Shown here piece after piece: positions 44,928 through 54,856 of a stretch of 64,000 bases of DNA. Where the stretch lies: assembly GCF_014651515.1 (NCBI RefSeq), contig NZ_BMXA01000002.1, positions 648,501 through 712,500 on the forward strand. The letters run 5' to 3'. Below the pieces are notes generated by a model. That model had not been told where the DNA came from. It made no database searches and saw only the letters and a list, made by a program, of their open reading frames with translations. Source of the DNA: Arenicella chitinivorans. Lineage in GTDB: Bacteria; Pseudomonadota; Gammaproteobacteria; Arenicellales; Arenicellaceae. The translations under genes were made by a program, and so were the position numbers. The first letter of the stretch is position 1. The number at the start of each line of letters is the position of its first letter.

Positions 44928-45887
44928 TTATCGTAGGCGAGCGATAAATAGGCCGCGTTTCGGCGCCGGGTACCCCTCAATGGTCTTGCTTGGGTCATCA
45001 GGATCCAAAAACTCAGCCAGTGAGTGAAACTGCATCCACTCAGTCCGCCGCTGTTCGTCGGTCGTGGTGACGGTTTGGTCAACGCAGGCCGCGTCCCGAA
45101 AACCTGCCTGCTCTAACAGCGATAATATATGTGCCGGTGTCATCACGCTCCACACATTACGCATCATGGCGTAGCGGTCGTGTGGGCGTAATACGCCGTC
45201 CTCAGCGTCATCGACGATCAAGGTTTCTAGGATCAGTTGGCCGTCGGGAGTCATCAATGATTTGAGTTCGAATAAATGATTGATTGGGTTGCGACGGTGG
45301 TACAACACACCCATTGAAAATACCGAATCAAAACACGCCATGGTGTTGGGCATATCTTCGATACCAAGCGGTAGTAAATCAAAGCGTGGGTCATTCGCGT
45401 ATCGTTGGATTGCTGAGTGCTGCACTACAAAGCGCATGGACGGGTCTATGCCGAGTACGTATTTGGCACCGTCGCCCAGCATACGCCAGCAGTGGTAGCC
45501 GTTGCCGCAGCCGACATCGATAATGCGGTGATCATTAAGCGGTTGAATATGAGGTTGGACTCGCTGCCACTTCCAGTCTGATCGCCACTCGGTATCAATA
45601 AAGGTATCAAAAAGCTGGTAGGGACCTTTGCGCCAGGGCTTCAGTGCGAATAAGCCGCGATGTAATAGTTGCAATTGCTCAGCACTGGCATCACTCGCTA
45701 AGCCAAATGTGACCGTATCACGGTCCAAATGGCATTCCGACGGTGTGATATTCGGCAGCTGTTCAACAATAGTCTGCCAGCCTGCCAGGTCTCCGTGTCG
45801 CTTAGGGTCGCTACGTCGGACGGTGGCTGACCTAAGTTCAGACGTCCAAGGTGCAAATTCGGTGCGCGCAAAAAACGAATCAAACAT
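44928..45887 (-). CDS. cmoB: tRNA uridine-34 carboxymethyltransferase
   Basis: 319 residues. SAM-binding motif I is HRIIDVGCGNGYHCWRML; AKYVLGIDPSMRF and VFSMGVLYHRRNPI follow, both diagnostic for CmoB. It transfers a carboxymethyl group from carboxy-SAM (made by CmoA) to 5-hydroxyuridine 34, giving cmo5U. Two bases after the cmoA stop, so the pair is one unit. Together with the Tus relay this window holds two wobble-uridine pathways. Confidence 0.97.
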   Translation of the reverse strand: MFDSFFARTEFAPWTSELRSATVRRSDPKRHGDLAGWQTIVEQLPNITPSECHLDRDTVTFGLASDASAEQLQLLHRGLFALKPWRKGPYQLFDTFIDTEWRSDWKWQRVQPHIQPLNDHRIIDVGCGNGYHCWRMLGDGAKYVLGIDPSMRFVVQHSAIQRYANDPRFDLLPLGIEDMPNTMACFDSVFSMGVLYHRRNPINHLFELKSLMTPDGQLILETLIVDDAEDGVLRPHDRYAMMRNVWSVMTPAHILSLLEQAGFRDAACVDQTVTTTDEQRRTEWMQFHSLAEFLDPDDPSKTIEGYPAPKRGLFIARLR

Positions 45888-45889
45888 GG

Positions 45890-46618
45890 TTATTTAACGG
45901 CTAGGAGAGAGATGAATTGTAAATTTTGGATCCAGGGTGTAACAGTCTTGAACCCCGCAGAGTGCAGGCGCGCGATGTGGTCTTCTAGGGTTTCTGGAAC
46001 CAACACATCTTCGATGGCATCCCGTTTTTTACTGATTTCCAGCTCACTGTAATCTTGGTCCTTCTTGTATTGGTAGTGGATTTTTGCCATCAGTTCCGCG
46101 GTATGAGGGTCCGAAAACTTCAATTTTTCTGATAACACAAGGACTCCGCCCGGATGAAGGCTGGCATAGACGCGCGCCATCAGCGCGTGTCTGTCGGCCA
46201 GGGGAATGAACTGCAAGGTGAAATTCATCAAAATCATTTGTGCACGGTCAAATTCCGTGTCCTGCAAATCTTGTAAACTGAGCCTGAGCGTCTCCTGATC
46301 GAGGTGAGAGAGGTTTTGTTGCGCCTTGGTAAGCATCGCCGATGAGTTGTCGACGCCAATCAGCTGCGCGCTTCGCTCACCGAAGCCCGCGTGCATGGCT
46401 AGCAAGCCAGCGCCTAAAGAACACCCTAGATCGTAATAGGTGCTGTCAGGTTTAAAGAACGTGCGCGTGAGCGTCGGTAATAACTGCAGTATCTGTTGAT
46501 AGCCTGGTACTGAGCGGGAAATCATGTCCTCGAATACTGCCGCGACGCGCGCGTCAAACTTGAAACTGCCGGGTAGCGCATCAACAGTTTTGAAGAGTGT
46601 GTCTTTCTGATCGGTCAT
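45890..46618 (-). CDS. cmoA: Carboxy-S-adenosylmethionine synthase
   Basis: 242 residues. The SAM site is TYYDLGCSLGAGLLAMHAG, followed by IGVDNSSAML. KFDARVAAVFEDMISRSVPGY at the start is the typical CmoA opening. It makes carboxy-SAM from prephenate and SAM for CmoB. GAGG lies nine bases before the ATG. It is divergent from the AEC transporter gene. Confidence 0.97.
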   Translation of the reverse strand: MTDQKDTLFKTVDALPGSFKFDARVAAVFEDMISRSVPGYQQILQLLPTLTRTFFKPDSTYYDLGCSLGAGLLAMHAGFGERSAQLIGVDNSSAMLTKAQQNLSHLDQETLRLSLQDLQDTEFDRAQMILMNFTLQFIPLADRHALMARVYASLHPGGVLVLSEKLKFSDPHTAELMAKIHYQYKKDQDYSELEISKKRDAIEDVLVPETLEDHIARLHSAGFKTVTPWIQNLQFISLLAVK

Positions 46619-46747
46619 CGTGGGTACCTCGTATTACGCGGCATAGTATAAGCGAATGTATAACAATTGGTATGTCGCATTGAACGTAGCCGCCACCGAG
46701 TCAACAAGGTAAACTTCCGAACTGGTGAAGCCGGTATGGAATAGACG

Positions 46748-47626
46748 ATGATTCAGCAGGTAATGACAATTGTGGCGCCACTTTTTCTGCTCGCTGCGGT
46801 TGGCTACTTTTACGGTGCGCGCATGCGGCCCGAGATGCGCATAACCAACCAGCTGGTTATGGATATATTTATGCCTGCACTCATCTTTCACGTCATGATT
46901 CAGGATGACTTCGTGCCGGCGCAATATTTTGCGTTGATGCTCGCGGGTGCACTGCTAATGTTAGGGTCGGGCGTCATCGCATTCCTTTTTTCGAAGGTGG
47001 TGGGAATTAGCTGGCGTGCTTTTGTACCGCCGGCGATGTTTTCCAATTGGGCCAACCTCGGTCTGCCGCTTTACGTATTCGCGCTGGGTGAGCACGCCTT
47101 GGGCGCCGGTGTCATGTTGGTCGTGGTGGGTAATATTTTTTGTTTCACCATCGGCACCTACATCTACTCAGGTAAGCTGTCGAGCCTAGAAGTGTTGAAA
47201 ACGCCCATGATTGTCGCGGTGGTTGTGGGCGGTCTAATTAACCTTTTGAATGTGAGCGTGCCTGCCGTGCTACTAGTGCCGATAAATATGCTGGGCCAAG
47301 TCGCGATTCCACTGATGCTCTTTTCTCTCGGTGTACGTTTGACGCGTGCGAGTTGGCGCGATTCGCATGCGGGCTTGGTGATGGCGGTATTTTGTCCAGT
47401 GGTCGGTGTTGCGCTGGCATTTCTTTTGATTCAGATTTTTCCAATGAGTAATTTGCATCAATCTATTTTGATTCTGTTTGGCGCATTGCCGCCGGCGGTC
47501 ATAAACTTTATGTTGGCTGAGCAATATCAAACCGAGCCGGATACGGTTGCGTCGATGGTGTTAATTGGAAACCTGTTTGCCATTGTTTCGCTCCCCATCG
47601 TCTTGTACTTTGTGCTCACGAACTAA
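46748..47626 (+). CDS. AEC family transporter (auxin efflux carrier type)
   Basis: 292 residues with about ten membrane helices. Family features: a five-helix repeat, NQLVMDIFMPALIFHVM at the first crossing, NWANLGLPLYVFALG in the middle, and PPAVINFMLAEQYQ in the second half. Bacterial AEC proteins export or import organic anions such as malate or malonate; this substrate is unknown. No clear ribosome-binding site. Divergent from cmoA. Confidence 0.88.
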   Translation: MIQQVMTIVAPLFLLAAVGYFYGARMRPEMRITNQLVMDIFMPALIFHVMIQDDFVPAQYFALMLAGALLMLGSGVIAFLFSKVVGISWRAFVPPAMFSNWANLGLPLYVFALGEHALGAGVMLVVVGNIFCFTIGTYIYSGKLSSLEVLKTPMIVAVVVGGLINLLNVSVPAVLLVPINMLGQVAIPLMLFSLGVRLTRASWRDSHAGLVMAVFCPVVGVALAFLLIQIFPMSNLHQSILILFGALPPAVINFMLAEQYQTEPDTVASMVLIGNLFAIVSLPIVLYFVLTN

Positions 47627-47755
47627 TGGTAAGGTTGTGTATAGTATGTATTTAACCTTGATTTTTTCGCGATTGCGGTTAGTCTTGCATCCGTCAATTA
47701 AACGTTCGATCCCGTCTCCGTTGCGGTGAGAGAAACCTTTCCGTTAATAAAAATC

Positions 47756-48265
47756 ATGAAAAAACAAAACAGCTACAGTTACGAGGATATCATCGCGCAC
47801 GGCAATGGCGAATTGCCCGGCCAGGATATGTCTCGCTTACCCCTTCCACCGATGTTGATGTTTGACCGTATTGTTGAAATTAATGATAACGGTGGCGAGT
47901 TTGGTAAAGGCAAGGTTGTAGCTGAGCTCGATATCAATCCAGACTTGTGGTTTTTTGAGTGCCATTTTAAAGGCGATCCAGTGATGCCAGGTTGTCTGGG
48001 CCTGGACGCAGTGTGGCAGTTAGTCGGGTTTTATTTGTCTTGGCTTGGTATGCCTGGCAAAGGTAGAGCGCTGGGTGTGGGCGAGGTCAAATTTACCGGC
48101 CAAGTCGAACCGGACGCGAAGCTGGTACGCTACGAAGTGGAAATGAAGCGCGTGATTTCTCGCCGCCTGAATATGGGAATAGGGGACGCAAAGGTGTACC
48201 TCGACGGCGAGGTGATCTACACCATGACGGACCTGAAGGTCGGCCTGTTTGGCGCCGACGCATAG
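47756..48265 (+). CDS. fabA: 3-hydroxydecanoyl-ACP dehydratase/isomerase
   Basis: 169 residues from ATG 47756, close to the family length of 171-172. The catalytic His is in [16 protein letters not shown] and the Asp in [26 protein letters not shown] and LKVGLFGAD complete the match. It introduces the cis double bond of unsaturated fatty acids. It is followed 31 bases later by fabB, forming the fabAB unit typical of Gammaproteobacteria. Confidence 0.98.
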   Translation: MKKQNSYSYEDIIAHGNGELPGQDMSRLPLPPMLMFDRIVEINDNGGEFGKGKVVAELDINPDLWFFECHFKGDPVMPGCLGLDAVWQLVGFYLSWLGMPGKGRALGVGEVKFTGQVEPDAKLVRYEVEMKRVISRRLNMGIGDAKVYLDGEVIYTMTDLKVGLFGADA

Positions 48266-48296
48266 TTAACGCAACAATTCGACAAGAGTGACAGCA

Positions 48297-49505
48297 ATGA
48301 ATAGAGTGGTAGTGACAGGTATGGGCGTCGTATCGAGCTTAGGCAACGATGTGGCCACAGTAACTGAAAGTCTTCGCACTGGTAAATCTGGGATTCAATT
48401 TTGTGAGGACTACGCCGAGCTGGGAATGCGCAGCCAGATTGCAGGGCGTATCCACATTGACCAGGCCGCCCTGATTGATCGGAAAAAGTTGCGTTTCATG
48501 GGTGATGCGGCGGCGTTTAGTTACATCGCGATGCAGCAAGCAATTGAAGATGCTGGTTTAGAGTTAGATCAATTAAAAGACCCTAAAGTTGGTTTGATTA
48601 CCGGCTCTGGTGGCGGTTCGCCGGCCAATAATGTTTTGGCGGCTCAAATCGCGAAAGAGCGTGGTGTGAAACGTATTGGGCCGTACGCGGTGCCAAAAAC
48701 CATGGCCAGTACCACGTCTGCTTGTTTGTCGACCATGTTCGGGATTCAAGGCGCTAGCTACTCAATCAGTTCTGCGTGTTCAACCAGCGCGCACTGCATT
48801 GGGCATGCGGCCGATATCATCCGCAGTGGTCGTCACCACACGGTATTTGCCGGTGGGGGCGAAGAAGAGCACTGGACAATGTCTATTTTGTTCGATGCAA
48901 TGGGTGCGATGTCGAGCAAATATAACGACACTCCAACGCAAGCCTCGCGCACCTATGATGCAAATCGAGACGGTTTCGTCATTGCTGGCGGCGGTGGAAT
49001 CTTAGTGCTAGAGGATTATGAACACGCCAAAGCACGTGGTGCGAAAATCTATGCTGAATTGGTCGGCTTTGGCGCTACGTCAGACGGCTATGACATGGTC
49101 GCGCCATCGGGTGAAGGTGCTGTCCGCTGTATGCAACAAGCAATGGAGAACGTCAAAGGTTCGGTGGATTACGTGAATACGCACGGCACCTCCACGCCAG
49201 TTGGCGATGTGAAGGAGCTTGAAGCAATTAAGGCGGTCTTTAAAGATAAAATCCCGTTCATCAGTGCCACAAAGTCTTTGTCCGGACACGCTTTAGGTGC
49301 GGCTGGTGTGCATGAGGCGATTTACTCTCTAATCATGATGAAGGAGAAGTTCCTCGCTGCCTCAGCCAACATCCGTGAACTTGACCCCGCTGCGCTTGGT
49401 CTACCAATACTGTTGGAAAACCTCAGTCAAAAAGTGAAAACAATTATGTCTAACAGCTTCGGTTTCGGCGGTACTAACGCAACCTTGGTATTCCAGGAAG
49501 TATAA
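48297..49505 (+). CDS. fabB: 3-oxoacyl-ACP synthase I
   Basis: 402 residues from ATG 48297; a GTG at 48288 is less likely. The Cys-His-His triad is in [21 protein letters not shown] and [12 protein letters not shown]; the end [15 protein letters not shown] is the usual glycine-rich closing. It elongates unsaturated acyl chains made by Fab[22 protein letters not shown] is a FabB-type sequence (in place of FabF residues). Confidence 0.98.
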   Translation: MNRVVVTGMGVVSSLGNDVATVTESLRTGKSGIQFCEDYAELGMRSQIAGRIHIDQAALIDRKKLRFMGDAAAFSYIAMQQAIEDAGLELDQLKDPKVGLITGSGGGSPANNVLAAQIAKERGVKRIGPYAVPKTMASTTSACLSTMFGIQGASYSISSACSTSAHCIGHAADIIRSGRHHTVFAGGGEEEHWTMSILFDAMGAMSSKYNDTPTQASRTYDANRDGFVIAGGGGILVLEDYEHAKARGAKIYAELVGFGATSDGYDMVAPSGEGAVRCMQQAMENVKGSVDYVNTHGTSTPVGDVKELEAIKAVFKDKIPFISATKSLSGHALGAAGVHEAIYSLIMMKEKFLAASANIRELDPAALGLPILLENLSQKVKTIMSNSFGFGGTNATLVFQEV

Positions 49506-49587
49506 TTACGCCACGTTTTCGCAGCTCGGACTCCTGAGTCGAGTTGATGCGGGCTGCGCGCAAGAATATTTAGCGTAAATTTGGCAA

Positions 49588-50667
49588 ATGTACGAAATGA
49601 AGCATAATTCTGAGTATCGTCACGCCCAGGTTCTGGGCTGGTGGCTAATGTGTTGTGCCGCAACTGTGTTTGTAATGGTGGTTGTGGGTGGAGTCACGCG
49701 TTTAACCCAGTCTGGCTTGTCGATGGTCGAGTGGGCACCAATCATGGGAATCATTCCGCCGCTCAATCAAACAGAGTGGATGGCGGTGTTTGAGAAGTAT
49801 CGGCTTTCACCTGAATACCTGAAAATCAACGCAGGTATGTCGCTTGATGAGTTCAAGTCCATCTTTTACTGGGAATACGGGCACCGCGTACTCGGTCGTA
49901 TAATCGGCCTGATTTACTTGCTGCCGTTGTTGTATTTTTTGGTGCGAGGAATGGTGCCTCGTGGCTGGTACGGACGTCTTGCTGCACTGTTTATCTTGGG
50001 CGGATTGCAGGGCTTATTGGGGTGGTATATGGTGAAAAGCGGGTTGGTTGATGTGCCGCATGTCAGTCAGTATCGCTTAACTGCACACCTTGGACTAGCC
50101 GTCGTTATCTTCGCCACCATGCTTTGGTACGCTATGGATTTCTTGCGCGGAGAGCGACCTGCAGGTCACGCGACTATAGGCTATATGCGATTGACAGCCT
50201 GGGGCGTTGTGGTGGTCTTTGTTATGATTCTAAGCGGAGGTTTTGTGGCGGGAACCAAGGCTGGTTTTATCATGAACACTTTCCCGACAATGAATGGCCA
50301 CTGGATACCGCAAGGTGTGGCTGCAATGCAGCCTTTCTGGCATAACTTGTTCGAAAATCCAGTAACGGTGCAGTTCATTCACCGCTGTCTGGCGCTTCTG
50401 GTTGTGGCGTCAATTCTCGCGTGCTTCTGGGCGTCGGTGCGACAGACTTTTTCTACCCGTGCTTGGTTGCTGTTGTGCGCCATGACGTTGCAGGTCGCGC
50501 TGGGGATCTCTGCCTTGTTGCTGCGAGTGCCAGTTTGGGCTGGTGCTGCTCATCAGGCGGGCGCAGTTGCATTGTTGGCTGCGGCGCTCTATGTTGCTCA
50601 CCGAGCACGCAAACAAGCTGTGGAGTTTGAGCGTCCAAGGGTTACACAGGACTCGCTGCCGAATTAA
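49588..50667 (+). CDS. ctaA: Heme A synthase (CtaA/Cox15)
   Basis: 359 residues, eight membrane helices. The start VVVGGVTRLTQSGLSMVEWAPIMGIIPPL is the Cox15-type signature; haem-ligand histidines are in EYGHRVLGR, RLTAHLGLAV, FIHRCLALL and AAHQAGAV. It oxidises heme O to heme A for aa3-type cytochrome oxidase. Its usual partners (ctaB and cox genes) are not adjacent. Its stop overlaps that of the convergent coq7 by four bases. Confidence 0.95.
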   Translation: MYEMKHNSEYRHAQVLGWWLMCCAATVFVMVVVGGVTRLTQSGLSMVEWAPIMGIIPPLNQTEWMAVFEKYRLSPEYLKINAGMSLDEFKSIFYWEYGHRVLGRIIGLIYLLPLLYFLVRGMVPRGWYGRLAALFILGGLQGLLGWYMVKSGLVDVPHVSQYRLTAHLGLAVVIFATMLWYAMDFLRGERPAGHATIGYMRLTAWGVVVVFVMILSGGFVAGTKAGFIMNTFPTMNGHWIPQGVAAMQPFWHNLFENPVTVQFIHRCLALLVVASILACFWASVRQTFSTRAWLLLCAMTLQVALGISALLLRVPVWAGAAHQAGAVALLAAALYVAHRARKQAVEFERPRVTQDSLPN

Positions 50668-51311
50668 ATTTTTTCGCTCATCGTGGTCATGACCTTGGCG
50701 CTGGCACGCATCAGGCTCTTAATTAGCGGAGGCAGCGCCTGTGCGCCGTTATCCTCAGCCATTGCAGCATGCTCGGCTTCGTCAATCACCATTTGCTGTA
50801 CGATCGCGCGACTTACGACGTCTTCTTCTGGCAGTCGTTTCAAATGAGATTGTAGATGCGCCACCACCTGGTGCTCAGTTTCCGCCAGAAAGCCGAGACT
50901 CCATTTGTCGCCTGCGATACCTGCGCCGATCCCAATCGTCAGTGAGCCAAGATACCATAAAGGATTTAAATAACTGGTGCGTCCGTCCAGCTGCTCGATA
51001 CGCTCAAAACACCAGTTTAAATGATCGATCTCCTCCTCTGCGGCTTCGTGCATTTTGATTTTGACTGAGGGTGATCGTGAGGTCAGCGCTTGGCCCTGAT
51101 ACAACGCTTGTGCGCACACTTCACCAACGTGGTTAACGCGCATAAGTGATGCGCTATACCGCTTAAGGTAGTCATCGTCGGCAATTGGATCAATGTCCTG
51201 CTTGGTGGCCGGAGATGGACGACTGCTCTTAGGCTTGGTGAAGGTGTTGCGAAGACCTTGGTCAAGATGGCTGAATAGTTGATCGATAAAGTCGCGTGGT
51301 CGATGTTGCAT
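50664..51311 (-). CDS. coq7: Demethoxyubiquinone monooxygenase Coq7
   Basis: 215 residues. Di-iron ligands are visible as two E...ExxH sets: RVNHVGEVCAQALYQGQ, EEEIDHLNWCFER, ETEHQVVAHL and DEAEHAAMA. It hydroxylates demethoxyubiquinone in the penultimate step of ubiquinone synthesis; ubiquinone is the acceptor of EtfD. The N-terminal 30 residues are variable. It is divergent from the candidate small-RNA unit. Confidence 0.95.
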   Translation of the reverse strand: MQHRPRDFIDQLFSHLDQGLRNTFTKPKSSRPSPATKQDIDPIADDDYLKRYSASLMRVNHVGEVCAQALYQGQALTSRSPSVKIKMHEAAEEEIDHLNWCFERIEQLDGRTSYLNPLWYLGSLTIGIGAGIAGDKWSLGFLAETEHQVVAHLQSHLKRLPEEDVVSRAIVQQMVIDEAEHAAMAEDNGAQALPPLIKSLMRASAKVMTTMSEKI

Positions 51312-51511
51312 GCTGCGAGCCTGTCACTGTTTGGTCATGACGCATTATAGTAAGTTCGAGGTAGACACCAAGGCATGATTGAGAGAAAAATAGGTAATGA
51401 TTTTACTGAATGCCATGAATAATAGTTATTATTTAAATAATGTAAAATTATAGTTGTATATAATCAAAGGCTTGCGATGGCATGATTGCTTTGGTGTTGT
51501 TTAAATAAACT

Positions 51512-51540
51512 TTGACTCGTGGCGCTTCTGCGACCATAAT
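51512..51540 (+). promoter_or_regulatory. Sigma-70 promoter of the candidate small RNA
   Basis: TTGACT at 51512-51517, exactly 17 bases, CATAAT at 51535-51540. The expected start is near 51547. An AT-rich block (51415-51470) lies upstream. Confidence 0.7.
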
Positions 51541-51546
51541 TCAGTT

Positions 51547-51687
51547 GTAGGGTTGATAAGCGCTAAGCGCGCTGAACAGATCAACCAAGACAGTTTATAA
51601 ATCGGCGGTCCCAGTATTTGCCGGTTTGCACTTCTCCTCCATCCTCCTTTGGTGGTTTGGGCGCGACACAAGTCGCGCCTTTTTTTT
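51547..51687 (+). ncRNA. Candidate small regulatory RNA, about 140 nt
   Basis: A promoter and a strong terminator enclose about 140 bases with no open frame. GGTTGAT (51551-51557) pairs with ATCAACC (51580-51586), enclosing AGCGC/GCGCT. A CU-rich segment CTTCTCCTCCATCCTCC (51631-51647) is predicted single-stranded and contains two anti-Shine-Dalgarno TCCTCC cores. The terminator GGCGCGAC-ACAA-GTCGCGCC with eight T follows (51660-51687), as in Hfq-dependent RNAs. It does not look like 6S, 4.5S, tmRNA or RNase P RNA. It could instead be an attenuated leader of rplM, but rplM has its own promoter downstream. Confidence 0.6.
51660..51687 (+). terminator. Intrinsic terminator of the candidate small RNA
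   Basis: GGCGCGAC (51660-51667), ACAA loop, GTCGCGCC (51672-51679), T run 51680-51687. Confidence 0.95.
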
Positions 51688-51747
51688 GCTTGTGTTGTTG
51701 CAATGCAAGCGTACTACCGAAATTTCAGTACTTTAGAGCTCATCCGC

Positions 51748-51776
51748 TTGTCTTTATCGAGAAGAGACCTTATTAT
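51748..51776 (+). promoter_or_regulatory. Promoter of rplM-rpsI
   Basis: TTGTCT at 51748-51753, 17 bases, TATTAT at 51771-51776. The start would be near 51783, giving a leader of about 112 bases that could hold an L13 autoregulatory site. No strong fold was verified. Confidence 0.6.
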
Positions 51777-51894
51777 CGCGCGTCCCTGTGACAGCATTTG
51801 GGTTGCAGTATCGTTATTTGGCCCTTGGTTACAGAACTCGGGCAGTAACAAAGCGTAAACGTCTGTAACAAGACAATAAGTGATAGAAGATACT

Positions 51895-52323
51895 ATGAAA
51901 ACATTTTCCGCAAAGCCAGCAGAGGTTAAGCGCGAGTGGTATGTTGTTGATGCCGCCGACAAAGTGCTTGGCCGTGTAGCGACAGAGATCGCTCTTCGTC
52001 TGCGAGGCAAACACAAGCCTGAATACACTCCCCACGTCGACACCGGTGATCATATTGTTGTGATCAATGCCGAGAAGATCGCGGTGACGGGTAATAAAGA
52101 AGAAGCAAAAATTTATTATCGTCACACTGGTTTCCCTGGTGGTATCAAAGACGTCAATGTACGCAAACTGCGTGAGCACGCACCAGAGCGCATTATTGAA
52201 AATGCCGTTCGCGGTATGTTGCCTAAAAACCCGTTGGGTCGCGCAATGTTCAAAAAATTACATATTTATGTTGGCCCTGAGCACAAGCATCAAGCTCAAG
52301 AACCAAAAGTACTGGAAATCTAG
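51895..52323 (+). CDS. rplM: Large ribosomal subunit protein uL13
   Basis: 142 residues, identical to the usual length. [20 protein letters not shown] is the family opening, followed by [19 protein letters not shown] and the end [16 protein letters not shown]. Binds 23S rRNA. Start ATG 51895; five extra codons upstream (from an ATT-type start) are not supported. Co-transcribed with rpsI nine bases downstream. Confidence 0.98.
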   Translation: MKTFSAKPAEVKREWYVVDAADKVLGRVATEIALRLRGKHKPEYTPHVDTGDHIVVINAEKIAVTGNKEEAKIYYRHTGFPGGIKDVNVRKLREHAPERIIENAVRGMLPKNPLGRAMFKKLHIYVGPEHKHQAQEPKVLEI

Positions 52324-52332
52324 GAGAGTTAC

Positions 52333-52728
52333 ATGGCAACGTCAGAAGTTTATTTAGGTACTGGACGTCGTAAGTCTTCAACGGCTCGAGTACGTATCCA
52401 ATCCGGTTCAGGATCAATCACGGTTAATCAGCGTCCTTTGGATGAGTATTTCGGTCGTGAAACAGCCCGTATGGTTGTTCGCCAGCCGCTGGTTCTACTG
52501 GACATGGAAAACACATTCGATATTCACGTGAACGTACAAGGCGGCGGTGGTAGTGGTCAGGCCGGCGCAATTCGTCATGGCATTACTCGCGCGCTATTAG
52601 CGTATGACGAAGCGTTGCGTCCAGCGTTGCGTTCAGCCGGTTTCGTCACACGTGATGCGCGTGAAGTTGAGCGTAAGAAAGTTGGTTTGAAAGGCGCACG
52701 GCGTCGTCCACAGTTCTCGAAACGTTAA
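52333..52728 (+). CDS. rpsI: Small ribosomal subunit protein uS9
   Basis: 131 residues. [14 protein letters not shown] near the start, [15 protein letters not shown] in the middle and the basic end RRPQFSKR, whose last arginine reaches the P-site tRNA, are typical of S9. GGAGAG precedes the ATG. Last gene of rplM-rpsI. Confidence 0.98.
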   Translation: MATSEVYLGTGRRKSSTARVRIQSGSGSITVNQRPLDEYFGRETARMVVRQPLVLLDMENTFDIHVNVQGGGGSGQAGAIRHGITRALLAYDEALRPALRSAGFVTRDAREVERKKVGLKGARRRPQFSKR

Positions 52729-52779
52729 GTGTTTGCGAGCAGTGTGGGGCGCATCAGCGAACAACACGCAAAAACAAAG

Positions 52780-52808
52780 AACGCCAGCCTTCGTGCTGGC
52801 GTTTTTTT
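52780..52808 (+). terminator. Intrinsic terminator after rpsI
   Basis: AACGCCAGC (52780-52788), loop CTTCGT, GCTGGCGTT (52795-52803), then T to 52807. Confidence 0.95.
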
Positions 52809-52914
52809 GTGCCGGTTATTTGTGCTTGAATGCTGATCGTCTGGTTGACTGAAACCGAAACTCAACTACACTTAAGCACGCAGATTTATTAACACGTTGG
52901 GTTGTTATAGTTAC

Positions 52915-53988
52915 GTGAGTTCTCTAAAAAAAATACGGGTTGGAGTGATCGGTGGTACTGGGTATACCGGAGTTGAGTTACTGCGCTTGCTGGCAACACA
53001 CTCGGCTGCATCACTTGGCGTTATCACTTCGCGGTCAGAAGCCGGCACACCGGTGAGTGATCTGTATCCCAGTTTGCGCGGTTCTGTGGATTTGAACTTC
53101 ACGGTTCCCGATGCAACTGCCTTGGCTCAATGTGATGTGGTTTTCAGCGCAACGCCGAACGGGATCGCAATGACCCATGCGAGAGACTTACTAGATCAGG
53201 GTGTCAAATTGATTGATCTGGCGGCGGATTTTCGGATCAAAGATATACCGACTTGGGAGCATTGGTATGGAATGACGCATGTTTGTCCGGATTTGGTTGC
53301 TGGTGCTGTTTATGGGCTGCCGGAACTAAACCGAAGCGTCATTGCTCAGGCGAAGCTGGTGGCTAATCCTGGCTGTTACCCAACGGCAACAACCTTGGGT
53401 CTACTGCCCTTATTTGAAGGTGCGCGTGGCGATGACGTTGCCCTAGTTGATGCTTCGACGCTTGTGGTCGATGCCAAGTCCGGCGTGACTGGGGCCGGGC
53501 GTAGTGCGAAGGTTGCGAATTTGTTTAGTGAGGTCGCTGATAGCTTTAAGGCGTACGGTGCCGCTGGCCACCGGCATCACCCGGAGATATGGCAAAACAT
53601 CAGCTCCGTTACGCAACAAGCTGTTGGGTTGACGTTTATTCCGCACCTGCTACCAATGTTGCGTGGGATTCACGCCACGATTTACGCAGATCTATTGGAC
53701 TCGGCCCAGCCGCTGGAGGCAATTCATGAACGCTTCACAAACTATTATTCGAATGAGCCATTCGTAGATATACTGCCCCTTGGCCAGCACCCAGAGACAC
53801 GTTCTGTAAAGTCCTCGAATGTCTGTCGCATCGCAATTCATAAAGCGGTTGGTTCAAACAAGCTGGTGGTGTTATCGGTGATTGATAACCTAACTAAAGG
53901 GGCTGCCGGTCAGGCCGTGCAAAATATGAACATTATGTTTGGGCTCGATGAGACAGAGGGACTTAGTTCCCCTGCGATCATGCCGTAG
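52915..53988 (+). CDS. argC: N-acetyl-gamma-glutamyl-phosphate reductase
   Basis: 357 residues from a GTG at 52915; a TTG at 52897 adds six non-family residues. NADP motif [18 protein letters not shown]; catalytic Cys in [14 protein letters not shown]; His in [11 protein letters not shown]. Third step of arginine synthesis. First gene of the argC-tyrS block also seen in Pseudomonas. Confidence 0.97.
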   Translation: MSSLKKIRVGVIGGTGYTGVELLRLLATHSAASLGVITSRSEAGTPVSDLYPSLRGSVDLNFTVPDATALAQCDVVFSATPNGIAMTHARDLLDQGVKLIDLAADFRIKDIPTWEHWYGMTHVCPDLVAGAVYGLPELNRSVIAQAKLVANPGCYPTATTLGLLPLFEGARGDDVALVDASTLVVDAKSGVTGAGRSAKVANLFSEVADSFKAYGAAGHRHHPEIWQNISSVTQQAVGLTFIPHLLPMLRGIHATIYADLLDSAQPLEAIHERFTNYYSNEPFVDILPLGQHPETRSVKSSNVCRIAIHKAVGSNKLVVLSVIDNLTKGAAGQAVQNMNIMFGLDETEGLSSPAIMP

Positions 53989-54060
53989 TTGTTATGCGAT
54001 TATGTTTGTAAAACCAAGTAATGAGTCGAAGTTCGATTCGGTGAGTAAGTAGAGAAACTG

Positions 54061-54798
54061 ATGATTCGTAAACCAACGAACGATCTGACTATTCGGCCTA
54101 AATTGGCACGTTCGGTCGTGATGACAGTCACTGTCGTGTCACTATTTCTGCTTTTTGTGGCGCTGTACTTCGCGTATCGCCAAGGTGTTAAGGCAGGGCA
54201 TGCACAGTATTCGGAAGACCAGAATCTTATCCAGCAAATGCGCGAAAATTTACAAGAGGTGAAAACTCGCGCCACTGCGGCTGAAGAAAACCTGGTGTTC
54301 GCACAACGTCAGTTACAAATCCAGGAAGAAGCGTATCGGCAGATCACTAAGGCATACGCTAATTCAGAGCAAAAAAACAGTGTACTGGGATCTCGACTGG
54401 ATTTTTATCGCAGTATTATCTCGCCAGAAGATGGCAAAAGCGGTCCTGCCATTCAAAACTTAACCTACAGTTTTGCCGATCAGCGACTGTCGTTTGATGT
54501 TACTCTTGTGCAAGCGATTAAACACAAGCACCAGGTTCGCGGTAATTTGAAAATCACACTGTATGAATCGGATAAGCCAGTGGCCCAATGGCCGGTAGCA
54601 AGTCACCGCAGTATTAGTTACCAGTATTTTCAGCAGGTATCGGGCTCAATAGAGCATCCTGATGAGTTGACCGATCAAGCAAAATTAAAAGTGGAGCTTG
54701 ATCTTCAAGATGGTGAACCGCTGGTCAAGTGGTTTGACTTGTCAACCGAGCCGGACGCACTGAAATCCACGCCAACCTCAGCTAAGCCTATTTCTTGA
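54061..54798 (+). CDS. Inner-membrane coiled-coil protein (DUF6776-like)
   Basis: 245 residues. One membrane helix (about 20-41, MTVTVVSLFLLFVALYFAY), then a long coiled coil (about 55-105, QQMRENLQEVKTRATAAEE) and a beta-rich C-terminal domain (LSFDVTLVQAIKHKHQVRGNL). A gene of this shape occupies the same place between argC and a bactofilin gene in Pseudomonas, and I believe the family is called DUF6776. No function is known. Placement next to bactofilin suggests a membrane anchor or partner for the polymer. Confidence 0.7.
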   Translation: MIRKPTNDLTIRPKLARSVVMTVTVVSLFLLFVALYFAYRQGVKAGHAQYSEDQNLIQQMRENLQEVKTRATAAEENLVFAQRQLQIQEEAYRQITKAYANSEQKNSVLGSRLDFYRSIISPEDGKSGPAIQNLTYSFADQRLSFDVTLVQAIKHKHQVRGNLKITLYESDKPVAQWPVASHRSISYQYFQQVSGSIEHPDELTDQAKLKVELDLQDGEPLVKWFDLSTEPDALKSTPTSAKPIS

Positions 54799-54856
54799 TC
54801 AGCGTGTCGGGATAGTGGGTGTTTTAACCGAAATCAATCGAAGTAGAGATACAATC

